In this document: piece by piece, positions 29,140 to 38,940 of the stretch
Layout of the letters: each line of letters opens with the position of its first letter
How positions within the stretch are numbered: the stretch's first letter is position 1
Source of the DNA: Propionibacterium sp.
Lineage (GTDB): Bacteria; Actinomycetota; Actinomycetes; Propionibacteriales; Propionibacteriaceae
Direction: 5' to 3'
DNA length: 64,000 bases
Assembly: GCA_022837595.1 (NCBI GenBank)
Contig: JALHFX010000001.1
Coordinates: 62,001-126,000 of the forward strand
The notes under the pieces: model-generated
Databases searched by the model: none
Told to the model about the DNA's origin: nothing
The model's input: only the letters and a program-made list of their open reading frames with translations
Translations under genes and position numbers: made by a program

Positions 29140-31175
29140 ATGGCTTGGCAGGTGCTTCAGAAGGCAGTTTTCGACGGCGCCGAGTACGGGCTGCTGTTCC
29201 ATTATCACGATGGAAAGATCGCGACAGCCATCAAGCGTGGTGAAGTGCGCCCGTTCTACGTCCACGATGCAGACCATCCGTATCGCCGGTACTGGCGCTT
29301 CCATCGTTCTGTGATCGACAACGCGGAGCCGTTCGAGGTGCTTGTGTCGACGGTCGCGCGGGCGGTCGGCCTGGCGCTTCCGGCTGTCCGCGAGGAATTC
29401 TTCGAGGCGCTGGCAGCCGCCGAGCTCAACCCCGGCGCGTTCGGGCACGGGATTACGCAGACGATCTATCCGGTCGGCGAGCACGAGTGTGTCGTGATCG
29501 GATCGAAGTTCCACGCCTGCGCGGTCAAGACCTTCAAGGACATGGGCGGGCGATGGCTCAAGGAGGCGAACGGCTGGCACCTTCGTGATGTTTCGATGCC
29601 GATGCTGGTGACGACGCTTGAGCGCGAGGCTGGCTACGATGAGGACAGCATTCTGGTGCATCCAGGGCGATTCACGGTCCAGGACGTGCATTTGCTGTCG
29701 AACCTGGGTGCTGCGCCGATCCCGTTTCCTCAATTTGATAGGGACGAGACGGGCTCGGGCGAGGAGGGCGAGGGCGATCACGGCCTTGTTGTCCCGGAGC
29801 TCGGAAATGTCGCGGAAACGGGGCTGACCGAATCCGATGTGCTGTCGTGTATCCCCCAAGGTGCGGCTCACGATTATCAAATGACCGGCGCGGTTTTCAT
29901 GGCCACACGGACAGGGGCGCTCAACGCTGACGACATGGGTGTTGGAAAGACGCGGCAGGCGATCCTGGCTGCCTACGCGGTGAAGGCGCATCACGAGCGA
30001 AAGCTGGTGATCCTGGTCGTGCCCAAGTCCGTTCGTTACAAGTGGCAGCGGGAGATTCTGGCGGTTTACCCAGACGAAAAGATCGAGGTTGTCGAGGGCA
30101 CACAGCTGTCGTCGGATGCCCAGTGGGCGATCCTCAACTATGAGCAGGCCGCGAAATGGCAGGAGATTGGCGAGCGAGCTTGCGTCCTGATCGTCGATGA
30201 GGCGCACAAGCTCAAGTCGGAAACAGCGCTGAGAACGCAGTCGGTCATGGCGATGGCGGCATCGATCCCTGTCCGGTACATGCTCACCGCCACGCCCATC
30301 TTGAATCGAGAGTCTGAAATTTTCGCGCTCTTGAAAATCACTGGTCATCCATTGGGCCGCATGGAACTGCCCGATTTCGTGAGTCGCTTCGCGGGCTCGA
30401 GAGAGTTTCGATCCGCACTCAACGTAGCGATTCGAGAAAACTGGATGATCCGGCGCAGCAAGCACCAGGTTCTGCGGGGCAAGGTTCCGGGCAAAGACCG
30501 CAACTATCGGTCGATTCCGATGCCGCGGAAAATGGAACAGGCTTATCAGGAAGCGCTTAACAACGGGACGTCGACCTTTGGCGTTCTGCACAGCACTCGC
30601 CGCTTCCTCCAGGAGGCCTGCATCAAGGAAGCGGGCAAGTACCTCAAGAAGGAGGTGGCCAAGGACGAGAAGATGGTCGTCTTTGTGAACTACACCGAGG
30701 ATGCCCACGCTCACGCAGAATACCTTTCAAGCCTGGGCAAAGGGCGTTTCGTGGTGCTCACCGGCGATATCCTGTCCGATGCAAAGCGGCAGGAAATTCT
30801 CGACAGCGTTCAGAACGACGATACGGTCAAAGGTATCGTTGGCTCATACGGGGTGCTGGCCGAAGGCGTCGATCTCTGGCGTGCAAACCACGTCTATATT
30901 GCCTCGCAGCCGTGGACACCGGCCACGCAGGAGCAGGCCGAAGACCGCTGCAACCGACTGGGCAAGACCGCTGCAACCGACTGGGCCAGACGCGCCGTGT
31001 CCGAGTCGAGGTTCCGATCTTCGAAGGGACGATCGACGCGGCGATCCGGGAACTGATTTCAGGCAAGGCCGAGATCGTTGAGGATGTGCTCGATCCCGAA
31101 GAGGCCGAGCGGGCTGCGATCCGCAAGGTGGCCGAGATGGTGAAGGGCGGCAGGAAGGCCGCAGCGTTGGCTTAG
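29140..31175 (+). pseudogene. SNF2-family DNA helicase, frameshifted near the 3' end
   Basis: Encodes a SWI2/SNF2 ATPase: MTGAVFMATRTGALNADDMG with VGKTRQAI (motif I), LVVPKSVRYKWQREI, VLIVDEAHKLK (motif II), YMLTATPILNRE (III), VVFVNYTEDAHAHAEYL (IV) and EGVDLWRANHVYIASQPWTP (V). An N-terminal part (about 1-230) resembles HARP-type extensions. At motif VI, after QAEDRCNRLG, a perfect 23-bp tandem duplication shifts the frame and gives an aberrant end at 31056. Removing one copy restores QAEDRCNRLGQTRRVRVEV and a normal C-terminus to 31175. Either a recent mutation or a reversible switch; the truncated protein may be impaired. Confidence 0.8.
30941..30986 (+). repeat. Perfect 23-bp tandem duplication
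   Basis: 30941-30963 and 30964-30986 are identical, beginning AAGACCGCTGCAACC. The unit length is not a multiple of three, so gain or loss of a copy changes the reading frame of the SNF2 gene. Confidence 0.95.
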
Positions 31176-33142
31176 GCGTCCAGGCCGGCGATCAGCAGCG
31201 CCTTCTTGAGTTCGTGGACGCCGACCTTCAGGTTTGGGAACAGGAACGTCGTCTTTCCGTGCTGGCTGGAGCCGGTCGAGGTGAGGTCGCCCAGGCCGCG
31301 CAACTCAGCATCTTTCTCAGCCAGATCGAAACCGTTGCTGTGGTCGACCAGAAGTTGAAGGCGCTTCATCGTACGCTCGGCGGCCGTCTTGCCGTAGGTC
31401 GCATCCTCTTCGTCGTCATCGGTCACTGGTTGCGGCAGGTACAGGAAGAAGTATCCCCGCCCACCGTGCCTGGACACGCGGCCCCGCAACTGGTGGAGCT
31501 GCGCGACACCGAAGCGTTCGGCGTTCACTACGATCAGGCATGCTAGCGAGGGCAGCGTGATGCCCACCTCGATGACGGTTGACGATACGAGGATCAGCTT
31601 TTCCTTATCGCGCATCTGGCGCAGTGCTTCTTGCTTTTCATCCGCAGGCATCTGCCCGTGGGCGATCGCGACCTGACCGGGGAAGTGCTTTTGCCACTTC
31701 GCCGCGTTGTCCTCGATGCTCTTGCCTTCCGATCCTGCGTTCACAGCGGCATAGACGATCGCCGTTTGCCGGCCTGCTGCCGCGACCTTCTTGATGAAGT
31801 CCAGCAGGCGGTCCTTCTCGGTGGACAGAACAATGCGGGAGGCGATGTCCTTCTGGACCGGACATTCTCGCAACAGCGAGACGTCCATGCCTCCGAACTG
31901 AACCACGGCCAGCGTCCGGGGGATCGCGGTCGCCGTTGCTTCGAGCAGGTTCGTGTGCTCGTCCATCAACGACTGCTTCTGGCTCACGGCAAACTTGTGC
32001 TGTTCGTCGGTTACGACAAAATCGAGCATGCCCTTAGCGCGAGCGAGTGCTCCGATCACGGATGTTGTCCCGATCAGGATTGCGTTGGGCAGATCCTTCG
32101 TTCCTGGCTTGACCTGAAATGTCGGCACGTCCGGAAAATACTCGGCCAGCTCGCGCAAGGCTTGTTCGACCAGCAACTGGTTGGCGGTCATCACTGCGAC
32201 TCTGGCGCCGGCCAGATGAGCCGCAACCAAGGGAATCAGGAAAACGAGCGTTTTGCCCGTACCTACGTCGCCGGCCAGAAGGCGGTTCATCGGTCGTGCG
32301 CTACGAAGGTCGGCCACGATCTCTCGGATGGCCGTCTGCTGATCTTTGGTTAAGGTGTAGGGCAGGGCAGAGAGAAGTCTTGCAACCACGTCATCTTGGA
32401 TCGGGATCGACGAGGCCGGGACGTTGCGCGTGATCTTGTTTGCTTGAGCGGCCTTCACAATGGACTGCACGCACAGCTCGCGGGTGATGGCCAGTGCTTC
32501 TTCGCCCTCTCGGACAGAGTTCGGTGCGTGCAGTGCGAGGAGCAACGCGTGCGGTGTTGGATAGCCGGTGAGTCGCTCGAACTCGGCGAGCGATAGGCGG
32601 CATTTTTGCAGCAGCAGCTTGCCGGCTTTCTCGAGCAGGGTTAGGTTTTCCGATATCGCTGCGCTGACGGTCTGGGCCTTCAGTCGCCCGGGGATGCCCT
32701 TGTAGAGGGCCACGATCGACCCCAGTTGCGAGGGGTCGATGGTCAAGGCTTTCCGAATCTGCAGCGTTTTGTTGAAGAAGTCGGTCTCGGCGTAGAGGTA
32801 GAGCTCCTGCTGCTGGATCGCATCCTTCCAGTCCCAGACGTTGCCGAAAACCGGGATTTCAGCAGCGTTGCCCCAATGGTCCTTCACGCTGATCACCAGG
32901 CGACGCGCTTGACGCATCGAGTTCGTCGGGAAGCCATCCTTGTCGAACATCCGATGCCCGTTTACGAGGCAAGCGAAGAGACGCTTGCCTGTGTTGGCCT
33001 CGGGGAACGCGTAGTGCGGCGTCGAAAAGTCGAGGTACCCGTGCGGGGCCCATAGCAGTAGCTCTTCGGGTGTGGTCAGTCCCATCCGCTTCCAGGTGGG
33101 CGGTGCTTCTTTCTTGTCGGAGGGGGCGGGCGCGGTGGGCAT
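31172..33142 (-). CDS. RecG-like ATP-dependent DNA helicase
   Basis: A 656-residue superfamily 2 helicase of the RecG type: N-terminal wedge/OB region (WKRMGLTTPEELLLWAPHGY), then LTKDQQTAIREI, NRLLAGDVGTGKTLVF (Walker A), VVTDEQHKFAVSQ (DExH box), TATAIPRTLAV, and C-terminal VSSTVIEVGI and LRGRVSRHGGRGYFF. RecG drives branch migration and fork regression. Slightly shorter than chromosomal RecG and probably plasmid-specific. Last gene of the ParM operon, 2 nt after the preceding gene; its stop overlaps the end of the SNF2 gene. Confidence 0.85.
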   Translation of the reverse strand: MPTAPAPSDKKEAPPTWKRMGLTTPEELLLWAPHGYLDFSTPHYAFPEANTGKRLFACLVNGHRMFDKDGFPTNSMRQARRLVISVKDHWGNAAEIPVFGNVWDWKDAIQQQELYLYAETDFFNKTLQIRKALTIDPSQLGSIVALYKGIPGRLKAQTVSAAISENLTLLEKAGKLLLQKCRLSLAEFERLTGYPTPHALLLALHAPNSVREGEEALAITRELCVQSIVKAAQANKITRNVPASSIPIQDDVVARLLSALPYTLTKDQQTAIREIVADLRSARPMNRLLAGDVGTGKTLVFLIPLVAAHLAGARVAVMTANQLLVEQALRELAEYFPDVPTFQVKPGTKDLPNAILIGTTSVIGALARAKGMLDFVVTDEQHKFAVSQKQSLMDEHTNLLEATATAIPRTLAVVQFGGMDVSLLRECPVQKDIASRIVLSTEKDRLLDFIKKVAAAGRQTAIVYAAVNAGSEGKSIEDNAAKWQKHFPGQVAIAHGQMPADEKQEALRQMRDKEKLILVSSTVIEVGITLPSLACLIVVNAERFGVAQLHQLRGRVSRHGGRGYFFLYLPQPVTDDDEEDATYGKTAAERTMKRLQLLVDHSNGFDLAEKDAELRGLGDLTSTGSSQHGKTTFLFPNLKVGVHELKKALLIAGLDA

Positions 33143-33144
33143 GG

Positions 33145-33690
33145 CTAGAAATTGGCGAGGAGTTCTGTGAGAAGGTCGTCCGCGCTCGGTGGTTGTGGAT
33201 CTGCGCCGGGATGCATCTGTTGAGCCGGGGCTGTAGTGACTGTCGGTACGCTATCCGGGGCGGGTTGAGGTGGGGCAACGGGTCCGGGTGGTGGCGAATA
33301 AGCAACGGCTGCCTGGGCGGGTTGGGTCGGTGTAGTTACGGCAGAGGCTGGGGAGTAAGGCACGGGTTCCGGGGCTGGTTGAGCAGCAGCGGTCTGCACT
33401 GATTTCCGAGCGTTTGTCGTTACGGTAACGGGCGCGGTCAGGGGCTGTTCTGTTGTTTTGCGACGGGTTCTTCGAATCGGCGGTACCGACTCGGCTGCGA
33501 GATGCTTCGTTGCTCCGGGATGTACCCCGGTCAGGAGGTAGGTTCGAACGGCTTCTTGGAGAAAATTTGACACGCTACCGTTAGGTAGAGAGTCCAGGAA
33601 ATTACACAGGTCGGCGTGCTTGCTCTTGTTCAGATAGAGGATGTAGCGGTTCCGGATTTCTGTTTTACCGGCGTTGCGATTAGCAGCCAT
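33145..33690 (-). CDS. ParR/StbB-like adaptor, Pro/Ala-rich tail
   Basis: A 181-residue protein. Residues 10-60 (RNRYILYLNKSKHADLCNFL, then LPNGSVSNFLQEAVRTYLLTG) match the neighbour at 33690 closely: basic strand, helix, turn, helix as in small RHH-type partition adaptors. The rest is a Pro/Ala/Thr/Gln-rich linker ending SADDLLTELLANF. In a ParM operon such a protein would bind the iterons upstream of parM and link DNA to filament ends. Start overlaps the previous stop (TGATG). Contains palindrome CGTTACGGTAACG at 33418. Confidence 0.6.
   Translation of the reverse strand: MAANRNAGKTEIRNRYILYLNKSKHADLCNFLDSLPNGSVSNFLQEAVRTYLLTGVHPGATKHLAAESVPPIRRTRRKTTEQPLTAPVTVTTNARKSVQTAAAQPAPEPVPYSPASAVTTPTQPAQAAVAYSPPPGPVAPPQPAPDSVPTVTTAPAQQMHPGADPQPPSADDLLTELLANF
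33418..33430 (+). promoter_or_regulatory. CGTTACSGTAACG palindrome, site 2
   Basis: Exact 13-bp dyad within the minus-strand adaptor gene, one of six in the window. Confidence 0.4.
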
Positions 33691-34013
33691 CACGAACTCC
33701 AGTGTTGTGGGTAAGGCTTCCCGGGGTCAGTATTAGCGCGCAGCTCGAGGGCGTGAGCTTTTGATTGCGCCACCTCGATTGGAGTGGTGGATGGCAGCAG
33801 AGCATCACCTTCACGTGTTCGGTTTTGCTGCGGCAAGGGAGAGGAAAATCCGCCCGACTGGATGTACTTCTCAAGTACATCCCGAACAAAGGTCGGCATC
33901 GTCCCGTCGGGCAGTGCGACCAGAAACTCGAACAGTTCCGCATGCTTCTTTCTGTTCAGGTACAGCGTGAGACGCAGGCTGTCTTTCTGGGGCGGGTATG
34001 GAATCTCGGGCAT
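33690..34013 (-). CDS. ParR/StbB-like adaptor, short paralogue
   Basis: A 107-residue paralogue of the next gene: LRLTLYLNRKKHAELFEFLV with ALPDGTMPTFVRDVLEKYIQSG aligns with its N-terminal domain. A short polar C-terminus follows. It starts 13 nt after the ParM-like stop without a clear SD. The tandem pair probably arose by duplication and may bind different parts of the iteron array. Function inferred from operon context. Confidence 0.6.
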   Translation of the reverse strand: MPEIPYPPQKDSLRLTLYLNRKKHAELFEFLVALPDGTMPTFVRDVLEKYIQSGGFSSPLPQQNRTREGDALLPSTTPIEVAQSKAHALELRANTDPGKPYPQHWSS

Positions 34014-34026
34014 CGTGCGTAATCTG

Positions 34027-35028
34027 TCAGGCTGCGGCCGGCTCTTTCGCGCCTTGGGTCTTGGCTGAAATGCTCATGCCGAAACGACAGAAACCTTCAG
34101 CGATGGCCATGCGAGGCTCGTTGGCGATCGTGGCGTGAGGCCATTTCAGGGACAGCTCGGGGAAGATGACTGGAGCTCCGCCGCCTGCGATGAGGATGCC
34201 GTCGAGCTTGCGGGCGACGGGGTCGAGGACGCGAGAGGCAGTGTCCATCACTTCGGACGCGATGAGGCTGATTGCCTGTTTCGCGTATTCGGTCACATCG
34301 AGCGCCTTGCCGAAATACTTGATGCGGCGCTCCCGCAGCGCTTGCTCGGCTTCGAAGTGATCGACCTGGATGTTCTCCTGGTTGAGAAGTCGCTGCATGT
34401 GCTCGACGGCGAGCCTGACACCACCGCATGACCCTGAGGCCTTCTCGACAATCCGGCCGGACTGGATCAGCAGGAAGTCCGTGGTGAAATGGCCGATTTC
34501 GACCACGGCCCAGTTTTCTTCGCGCATATCGTGGGCGCTCGAAAGGGTCCCGGCAGGGGTCAGCATCAAGGTCTGGAGGGGTCCGAACGGCTGCGGAGCA
34601 ACAAGCACTTCGGCCTGAATTTGCTGCCGAACCACCTCGCGCATTCTGGCTTTTTGGTGGGTGTGGAGAGCGGAGGGGAGGCCGGTCACTACCAGGCAGT
34701 TGCGAAGGTCGAGACCCAGGCGTTCGAGTTTTTTTGTTGCACCGGCGATTAGTGCGCTGTGCTCTGGCGTTTCGATCCAGTCGTTTGTGAGTCCCAGAGC
34801 AGGCGGCTGGCCGCATGATTGGACGAGCGCCGTCTCACCAACGAAGAACTTCCGCTGCCCTACGGTGACTGTTTCCGTTGCGGCGATCCGCGCTTCGCCT
34901 TCATCGGAAATGGCAAAGGCCGGGATTGCCACCGACGGAAAAATAAACTGGTGGCGGCCGGATGAGGAGGCGGCTACCACCTTGACGGAGCTGTGGCCGA
35001 TATCGAGGCCGATGATTGTTCGTTGCAT
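34027..35028 (-). CDS. PRTRC system protein D (ParM/StbA-like actin ATPase)
   Basis: A 333-residue actin-like ATPase: phosphate-1 motif IIGLDIGHSSVKVVA, phosphate-2 region VVEIGHFTTDFLLIQSG, and adenosine motif GILIAGGGAPVIF. PRTRC D proteins are ParM-like and move plasmid copies apart as dynamic filaments. The remaining PRTRC genes lie 12-18 kb away, so the set is split in two here. The gene is read away from a 12-bp iteron array, the usual place for a parC centromere and its autoregulated promoter. AAGGAAAAAATA precedes the ATG. Confidence 0.88.
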   Translation of the reverse strand: MQRTIIGLDIGHSSVKVVAASSSGRHQFIFPSVAIPAFAISDEGEARIAATETVTVGQRKFFVGETALVQSCGQPPALGLTNDWIETPEHSALIAGATKKLERLGLDLRNCLVVTGLPSALHTHQKARMREVVRQQIQAEVLVAPQPFGPLQTLMLTPAGTLSSAHDMREENWAVVEIGHFTTDFLLIQSGRIVEKASGSCGGVRLAVEHMQRLLNQENIQVDHFEAEQALRERRIKYFGKALDVTEYAKQAISLIASEVMDTASRVLDPVARKLDGILIAGGGAPVIFPELSLKWPHATIANEPRMAIAEGFCRFGMSISAKTQGAKEPAAA

Positions 35029-35076
35029 TATTTTTTCCTTAGCGATGGTTTGTGCGTCTCGCGCCGCATCCAGATC

Positions 35077-35214
35077 TGTGCCCAGTTCTGGATGCAGATC
35101 TGCATGCAGCTTTTAATTTGCTGTACCCAGTTCTGTGCCCAGTTTTTTATTTGCTGTGCCCAGTTCTGGATGCAGTTCTGTGCTCAGTTCTGGATGCAGT
35201 TCTGGATGCAGTTT
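35077..35214 (+). repeat. Array of ten 12-bp iterons (candidate parC centromere)
   Basis: Units follow TG-K-R-Y-S-CAGTTC, e.g. TGTGCCCAGTTC (35077, 35155) and TGGATGCAGTTC (35167, 35191). They come in groups of 3, 2 and 5 separated by two 9-bp spacers (TTAATTTGC-like). Degenerate units flank both ends. Their position just upstream of a ParM-type gene fits a partition site and operator bound by the adaptor proteins. Confidence 0.8.
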
Positions 35215-35226
35215 TGCTTGCATCGA

Positions 35227-35735
35227 CCTGGCGAAAGCAGCTCAGGCAACTCTAACAGACACACAAAGCATGTCAAATTGCATCGCTTTCGATTCAATTT
35301 GAACGGAGGTTTTCGGGGTGCGGCGGCCCTGCCCGGAGAGCTCGGGTGGGCGAAAGGTGGAAGAAAAGAGAGCCGCGCGGGTGTGCTGGAGAAGCCGAGA
35401 GCGCCCGCCAGACGGCCGGCTTTGGCCCCACCAGAGGGGGTCGTGGTGGCTGCGGTTCGCGCTTCTAAGCCAGAACGCGACAAGCCGTGAAGCTGTTGGG
35501 TGTATGGCGTATACTGTGCCGCGATAAGCAGTGAATGGTATAAACCTGCGCCACAAGACATCCAAAGTCAGGATTTAGCCCGGTTTTCACTGCGCCTGAA
35601 GGTATGGCAAAGCTGTATATACCTATGCCGCGAGACCCTGCAAAGCCAAGTCAATTCGGCCGGATGATGAGGCGTTAATTCCGGGTCACTCCCCCGAAGC
35701 CATCTATAACCAACTGTACCGGGAGACCCCCCAAA
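35227..35735 (+). other. Intergenic region with AT-rich promoter-like dyads
   Basis: No gene supported. The first half is unremarkable GC-rich DNA. From 35510 come GTATAC, TGGTATAAACC and TGTATATACC, and a repeated GTATAC..TGCCGCGA (35515-35533; 35615-35635), plausible promoters or operators for the gene at 35736 or the parM operon. Confidence 0.4.
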
Positions 35736-36311
35736 GTGACGCCCTCTGAAGAATCCCTGGCCAAGCTTCCAGCAGAAGGTGCCCAGCTGTACGAAGGGTT
35801 GAGGCAGTACCTCCTCGAGATCGACAGCAATCTGGTTCGGCTGGACAAAGTGCTGTCTCGACTCCAACCCCCTGTGAGTGGCCGGGTGAGGCTGGCATGG
35901 AGAAAGGACGGGTCCAGCATCCTGACTGAGCGCCGGCCCATTCTTGTGCAATGGAAGAAGATCGGCGAGAAGTGGACGTACGAGCGAATGGGCGACAAGT
36001 CGCTTGTGCAAAAGCTGCCCCGTTCTGGCGCGTTCTACTTTGTGCGTGAAGAGCTGCGCGAAACGACCCGACAGATTTCGGTGTTGTTGAACAAGCGCTC
36101 AACGGCGATCGAGACGGTTCGTCGGACGCAGCAGTCAATCCGGTTTCTGGTCGAGAAGAATCAGGAGTCGATGAGTCAGACGGGCAGCGAGATTGAAGCC
36201 CTTGAAGACCGCGCAACGATGATTCCGTGCACCTGGCGGGACGGGCAGCAGGTGGGTGAGCAGCAGATGTACGTGAGTCCGGAAGACCAGGCGCTGTTCG
36301 ACAGTCTGTGA
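35736..36311 (+). CDS. Hypothetical coiled protein, QALFDSL tail
   Basis: A 191-residue protein starting at GTG with GGGAG upstream. N-terminal helix (LAKLPAEGAQLYEGLRQYLL), a strand-rich middle (VRLAWRKDGSSILTERRPIL), a long coiled coil (LRETTRQISVLLNKRSTAIE) and an acidic C-terminus ending DQALFDSL. The ending is shared with the OB-like protein at 4137, suggesting a common binding partner. It stands alone between the partition region and the G-rich repeat region. No known family. Confidence 0.6.
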   Translation: MTPSEESLAKLPAEGAQLYEGLRQYLLEIDSNLVRLDKVLSRLQPPVSGRVRLAWRKDGSSILTERRPILVQWKKIGEKWTYERMGDKSLVQKLPRSGAFYFVREELRETTRQISVLLNKRSTAIETVRRTQQSIRFLVEKNQESMSQTGSEIEALEDRATMIPCTWRDGQQVGEQQMYVSPEDQALFDSL

Positions 36312-36513
36312 GTTGGCCTTCGAATCGGAGGCATCAGGGGGGGAGGGGAGACCTTCCCCTTTTTTTCGTCCAGCCGTTTCGCCCTCTGTGCTGGAGGGGG
36401 CAGGGGAATGCTCGGTTCGCCCTGAAGGTCTGGGTGTTGCCGTTCTGCGGAGGATGTCCATCTGCCCGAAGTTCGCCCGGCTTTTCAGTCTGCCCCGAAA
36501 AGAACGGGTGAAG

Positions 36514-36526
36514 CGTTACCGTAACG
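36514..36526 (+). promoter_or_regulatory. CGTTACSGTAACG palindrome, site 3
   Basis: Exact copy CGTTACCGTAACG in the G-rich region, where AT-containing words are rare. Confidence 0.45.
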
Positions 36527-37043
36527 CAAGGGAGGGGCGGGCGACCTTCTGGCTGGAGGGCGCAGGGGGGTGCTCGTTTCGCCATCAGGCCTGAGGGCTG
36601 CTGCAAGGGATACGGCACCCGGTTCGCCGGCCCTGCCCGATGAGGCCGTCTGGCTGGAGGCGGCAACGGGAATGAGCGTCCTTCCCGAGATTCGGCTTGA
36701 CCCTTCCGGTGGAATCCCATCAGTTCAGACGCAAGGGCGGTGACATCCGGTTCGTCGGCCCTGCCCAAGCGTCCTGGCCGGAGGCGCCAACGAGGGTTTC
36801 TCGTCCATCCCCTTCAACGCCTGCGAGCCGCTCGGTATCGTCACCGAGGCCGGAAGCCCACTTGCCTTCTCTGCCAAACCGAACGGCGGTGGAGAAGGCC
36901 ATCACGCCCGGAGGGAGCACGGCTCGTCGGTCCCGCTGGAACGGAGGGTGCGATCTGCGACGCGGCCCTGCCTGTGCGTGCCCATCTGGTCGGAGGCCTC
37001 AACGGGGGAGTGGGTTGCCCGGCCTGGATCGTTCGTCTTTTGG

Positions 37044-37056
37044 CGTTACCGTAACG
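37044..37056 (+). promoter_or_regulatory. CGTTACSGTAACG palindrome, site 4
   Basis: Second exact copy in the G-rich region, 530 bp from site 3. Confidence 0.45.
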
Positions 37057-38940
37057 AAAGACGTTCAAGCCGGAGGGCGCAGCGTTGCCGGTGCCGGAAT
37101 TCCGTTCGGAGGGACAACGCCGTCCGCGCTTCGGGCGACAAGGGGGGCTTCACTGATGAGGCGGCTCTGCCCTGGATGCAGTCGAGGGATGCCCTTGATC
37201 TGAGCCAGATGGGTGTCTGCGCGTTCGCCCGTTCGGTTTGGAGGCCACATGGAGGGGTGGCGTCGGTCCTTTGGGCGGGAGGCCTGCGGGATGCTCGCTT
37301 CCAGCCGGAGGCCGCAGCGGGGGAGGCGTCCTTCCTTGAGGCAGGAGGCGAGGCTTGCCGGTGGCTTCCTTCGGGCGGGAGGCTGCATGGAGGGTGCGCC
37401 CTTCCTTCGGGTGGGAGGTCAGTCGGCATGAGTCCCATGGGCCGGGTGAGGCTCGCCGGGATCGGCCCTGCCGGAGGGCTTCGTTCCAGTCGGATGGCGC
37501 AAGGGCGTTCTTCCTTCCTTCGGGCGGGAGGCGGGTCGGATGAAGCACAGAGGCCGGAGTGTTGCCGGTCGCCTTCGAGCTGGAGGCCGCAACGGGGGTG
37601 CGCGTCCTGCTGCAAGGTCGGGATCGGCAGCAGTCGCCGGCCAGCCTCGATCTCGGACGGAAGGGCGCCGAGGTGGTCCTTTGGGATGGAGGCCGCAGCA
37701 GGGGTGTCGTTCTGCCCGAAGGACGGAAGCCCGCGGCGGTGACATCGGGGCCGGAGGGGCGGCGCTGGAGGTGGCCTTCTCGCCGGAGGCCGCAACGAGG
37801 GTGCTCGAGCGCCCACGACAACACCTTCGCCGGCGGGGCGGTCCGCATCGAGCTCGGAAGCCACCGCCTTTCTCTGCCAGACCGGTCTGCGTCTGAGCGG
37901 CCACTGCGGTGCGGGGTGGCGGTGGACGGCGGGTGCGCGGCGGGGTGGCGGTGGACGGTGGATCGGTGGCGGTGCAGCGGCGTGGAGCCGGCCGGTGGGG
38001 CGCCGTAGGGGGTCGGAGGACGGCTCAGGTTGGGCTGCCGAGGCTGGGGCTATCCCTCTGGCTGGGAGATGGGTCGGGGCGTGCCTTTTGCCTCGGCCGG
38101 AGGATGGGTGTCTACTGGTACTCGCCTTGAGGTCGGCGGCCGCAGGGGGAAGGGCGGCCTGCCGTCTGTCCCGGAGGGCGGTGCCGGGTCCTTCCTTGGG
38201 GCTGGATGAAGCGGGGTGCGGGCATCCGGATCTGGGTCACGGCCGGCACACCCTCGGTTGTCAGGCTGCAGGGGGAAGGTCGTCCGGCCTTCTGTTTGGA
38301 TGGCGTTCGGGAGGGGTCGGATGAGGGCCGGATGGGGCTGTGGCCGTCCAATCGTTTCCTCTTGTCTGGAGGCAGGACGGGTGCCGTGCGGTTGTCAGGC
38401 GGTCGTCCGGAGGCGGGCTTCTGGTCGGAGGCTGCGGGCGAAGGGCATCTGAGCCGGAGGCCGCAACGAGGGGGTGGGGCAGCCCTCGGTTCGGATGCGA
38501 AGCAGGAAGGCGTCCAGAGGGCTGGAGGGCGGTCTGGCGGGCGCCGGTAGGGCCGGAGGCGCCAACGAGGGAGTGGTGTGCGGCCTCGAGCTCGGAAGCC
38601 GGGCGACGGGGGAGGCACGGCAGCTCGGTCAGCGCCAACCCCTTTCCGCTTCTCTGCCCAACACAACGGCGGTTGATCAGGCTACTGCGCTCGGCGGGGC
38701 TCGGAAGGCAGTGCTGAGCGCTCGGCGGTCGGTCGGGCGATGGCCGTTGGGACGCACGCAGGCGCGGGCAGGGGAAGTGCCGGGGTCTGCCCTTCGGTCC
38801 AAACGGATGCGCCTGCCGCAAACCAAAAAGCGGCGGGCGCGGCCTCCTGTTGTCCGGGTGTTCGTCCTCTTGGCTGGATGAATGCGGCCGGTTGTGTCCA
38901 GTTCTCAGGCCGGGCTCGGCAGGGGTTTACCGTGGCAGGG

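Noticed and set aside
29134..30714. 526-codon open frame on the minus strand opposite the SNF2 helicase
   Set aside because: Its amino-acid pattern is a mirror of the helicase codons, with no SD and no motif; the plus-strand helicase motifs are clear.
35077..35214. Iteron array considered as a CRISPR array
   Set aside because: The 12-bp units are contiguous, with only two 9-bp spacers of near-identical sequence and no cas genes; it fits a partition site.
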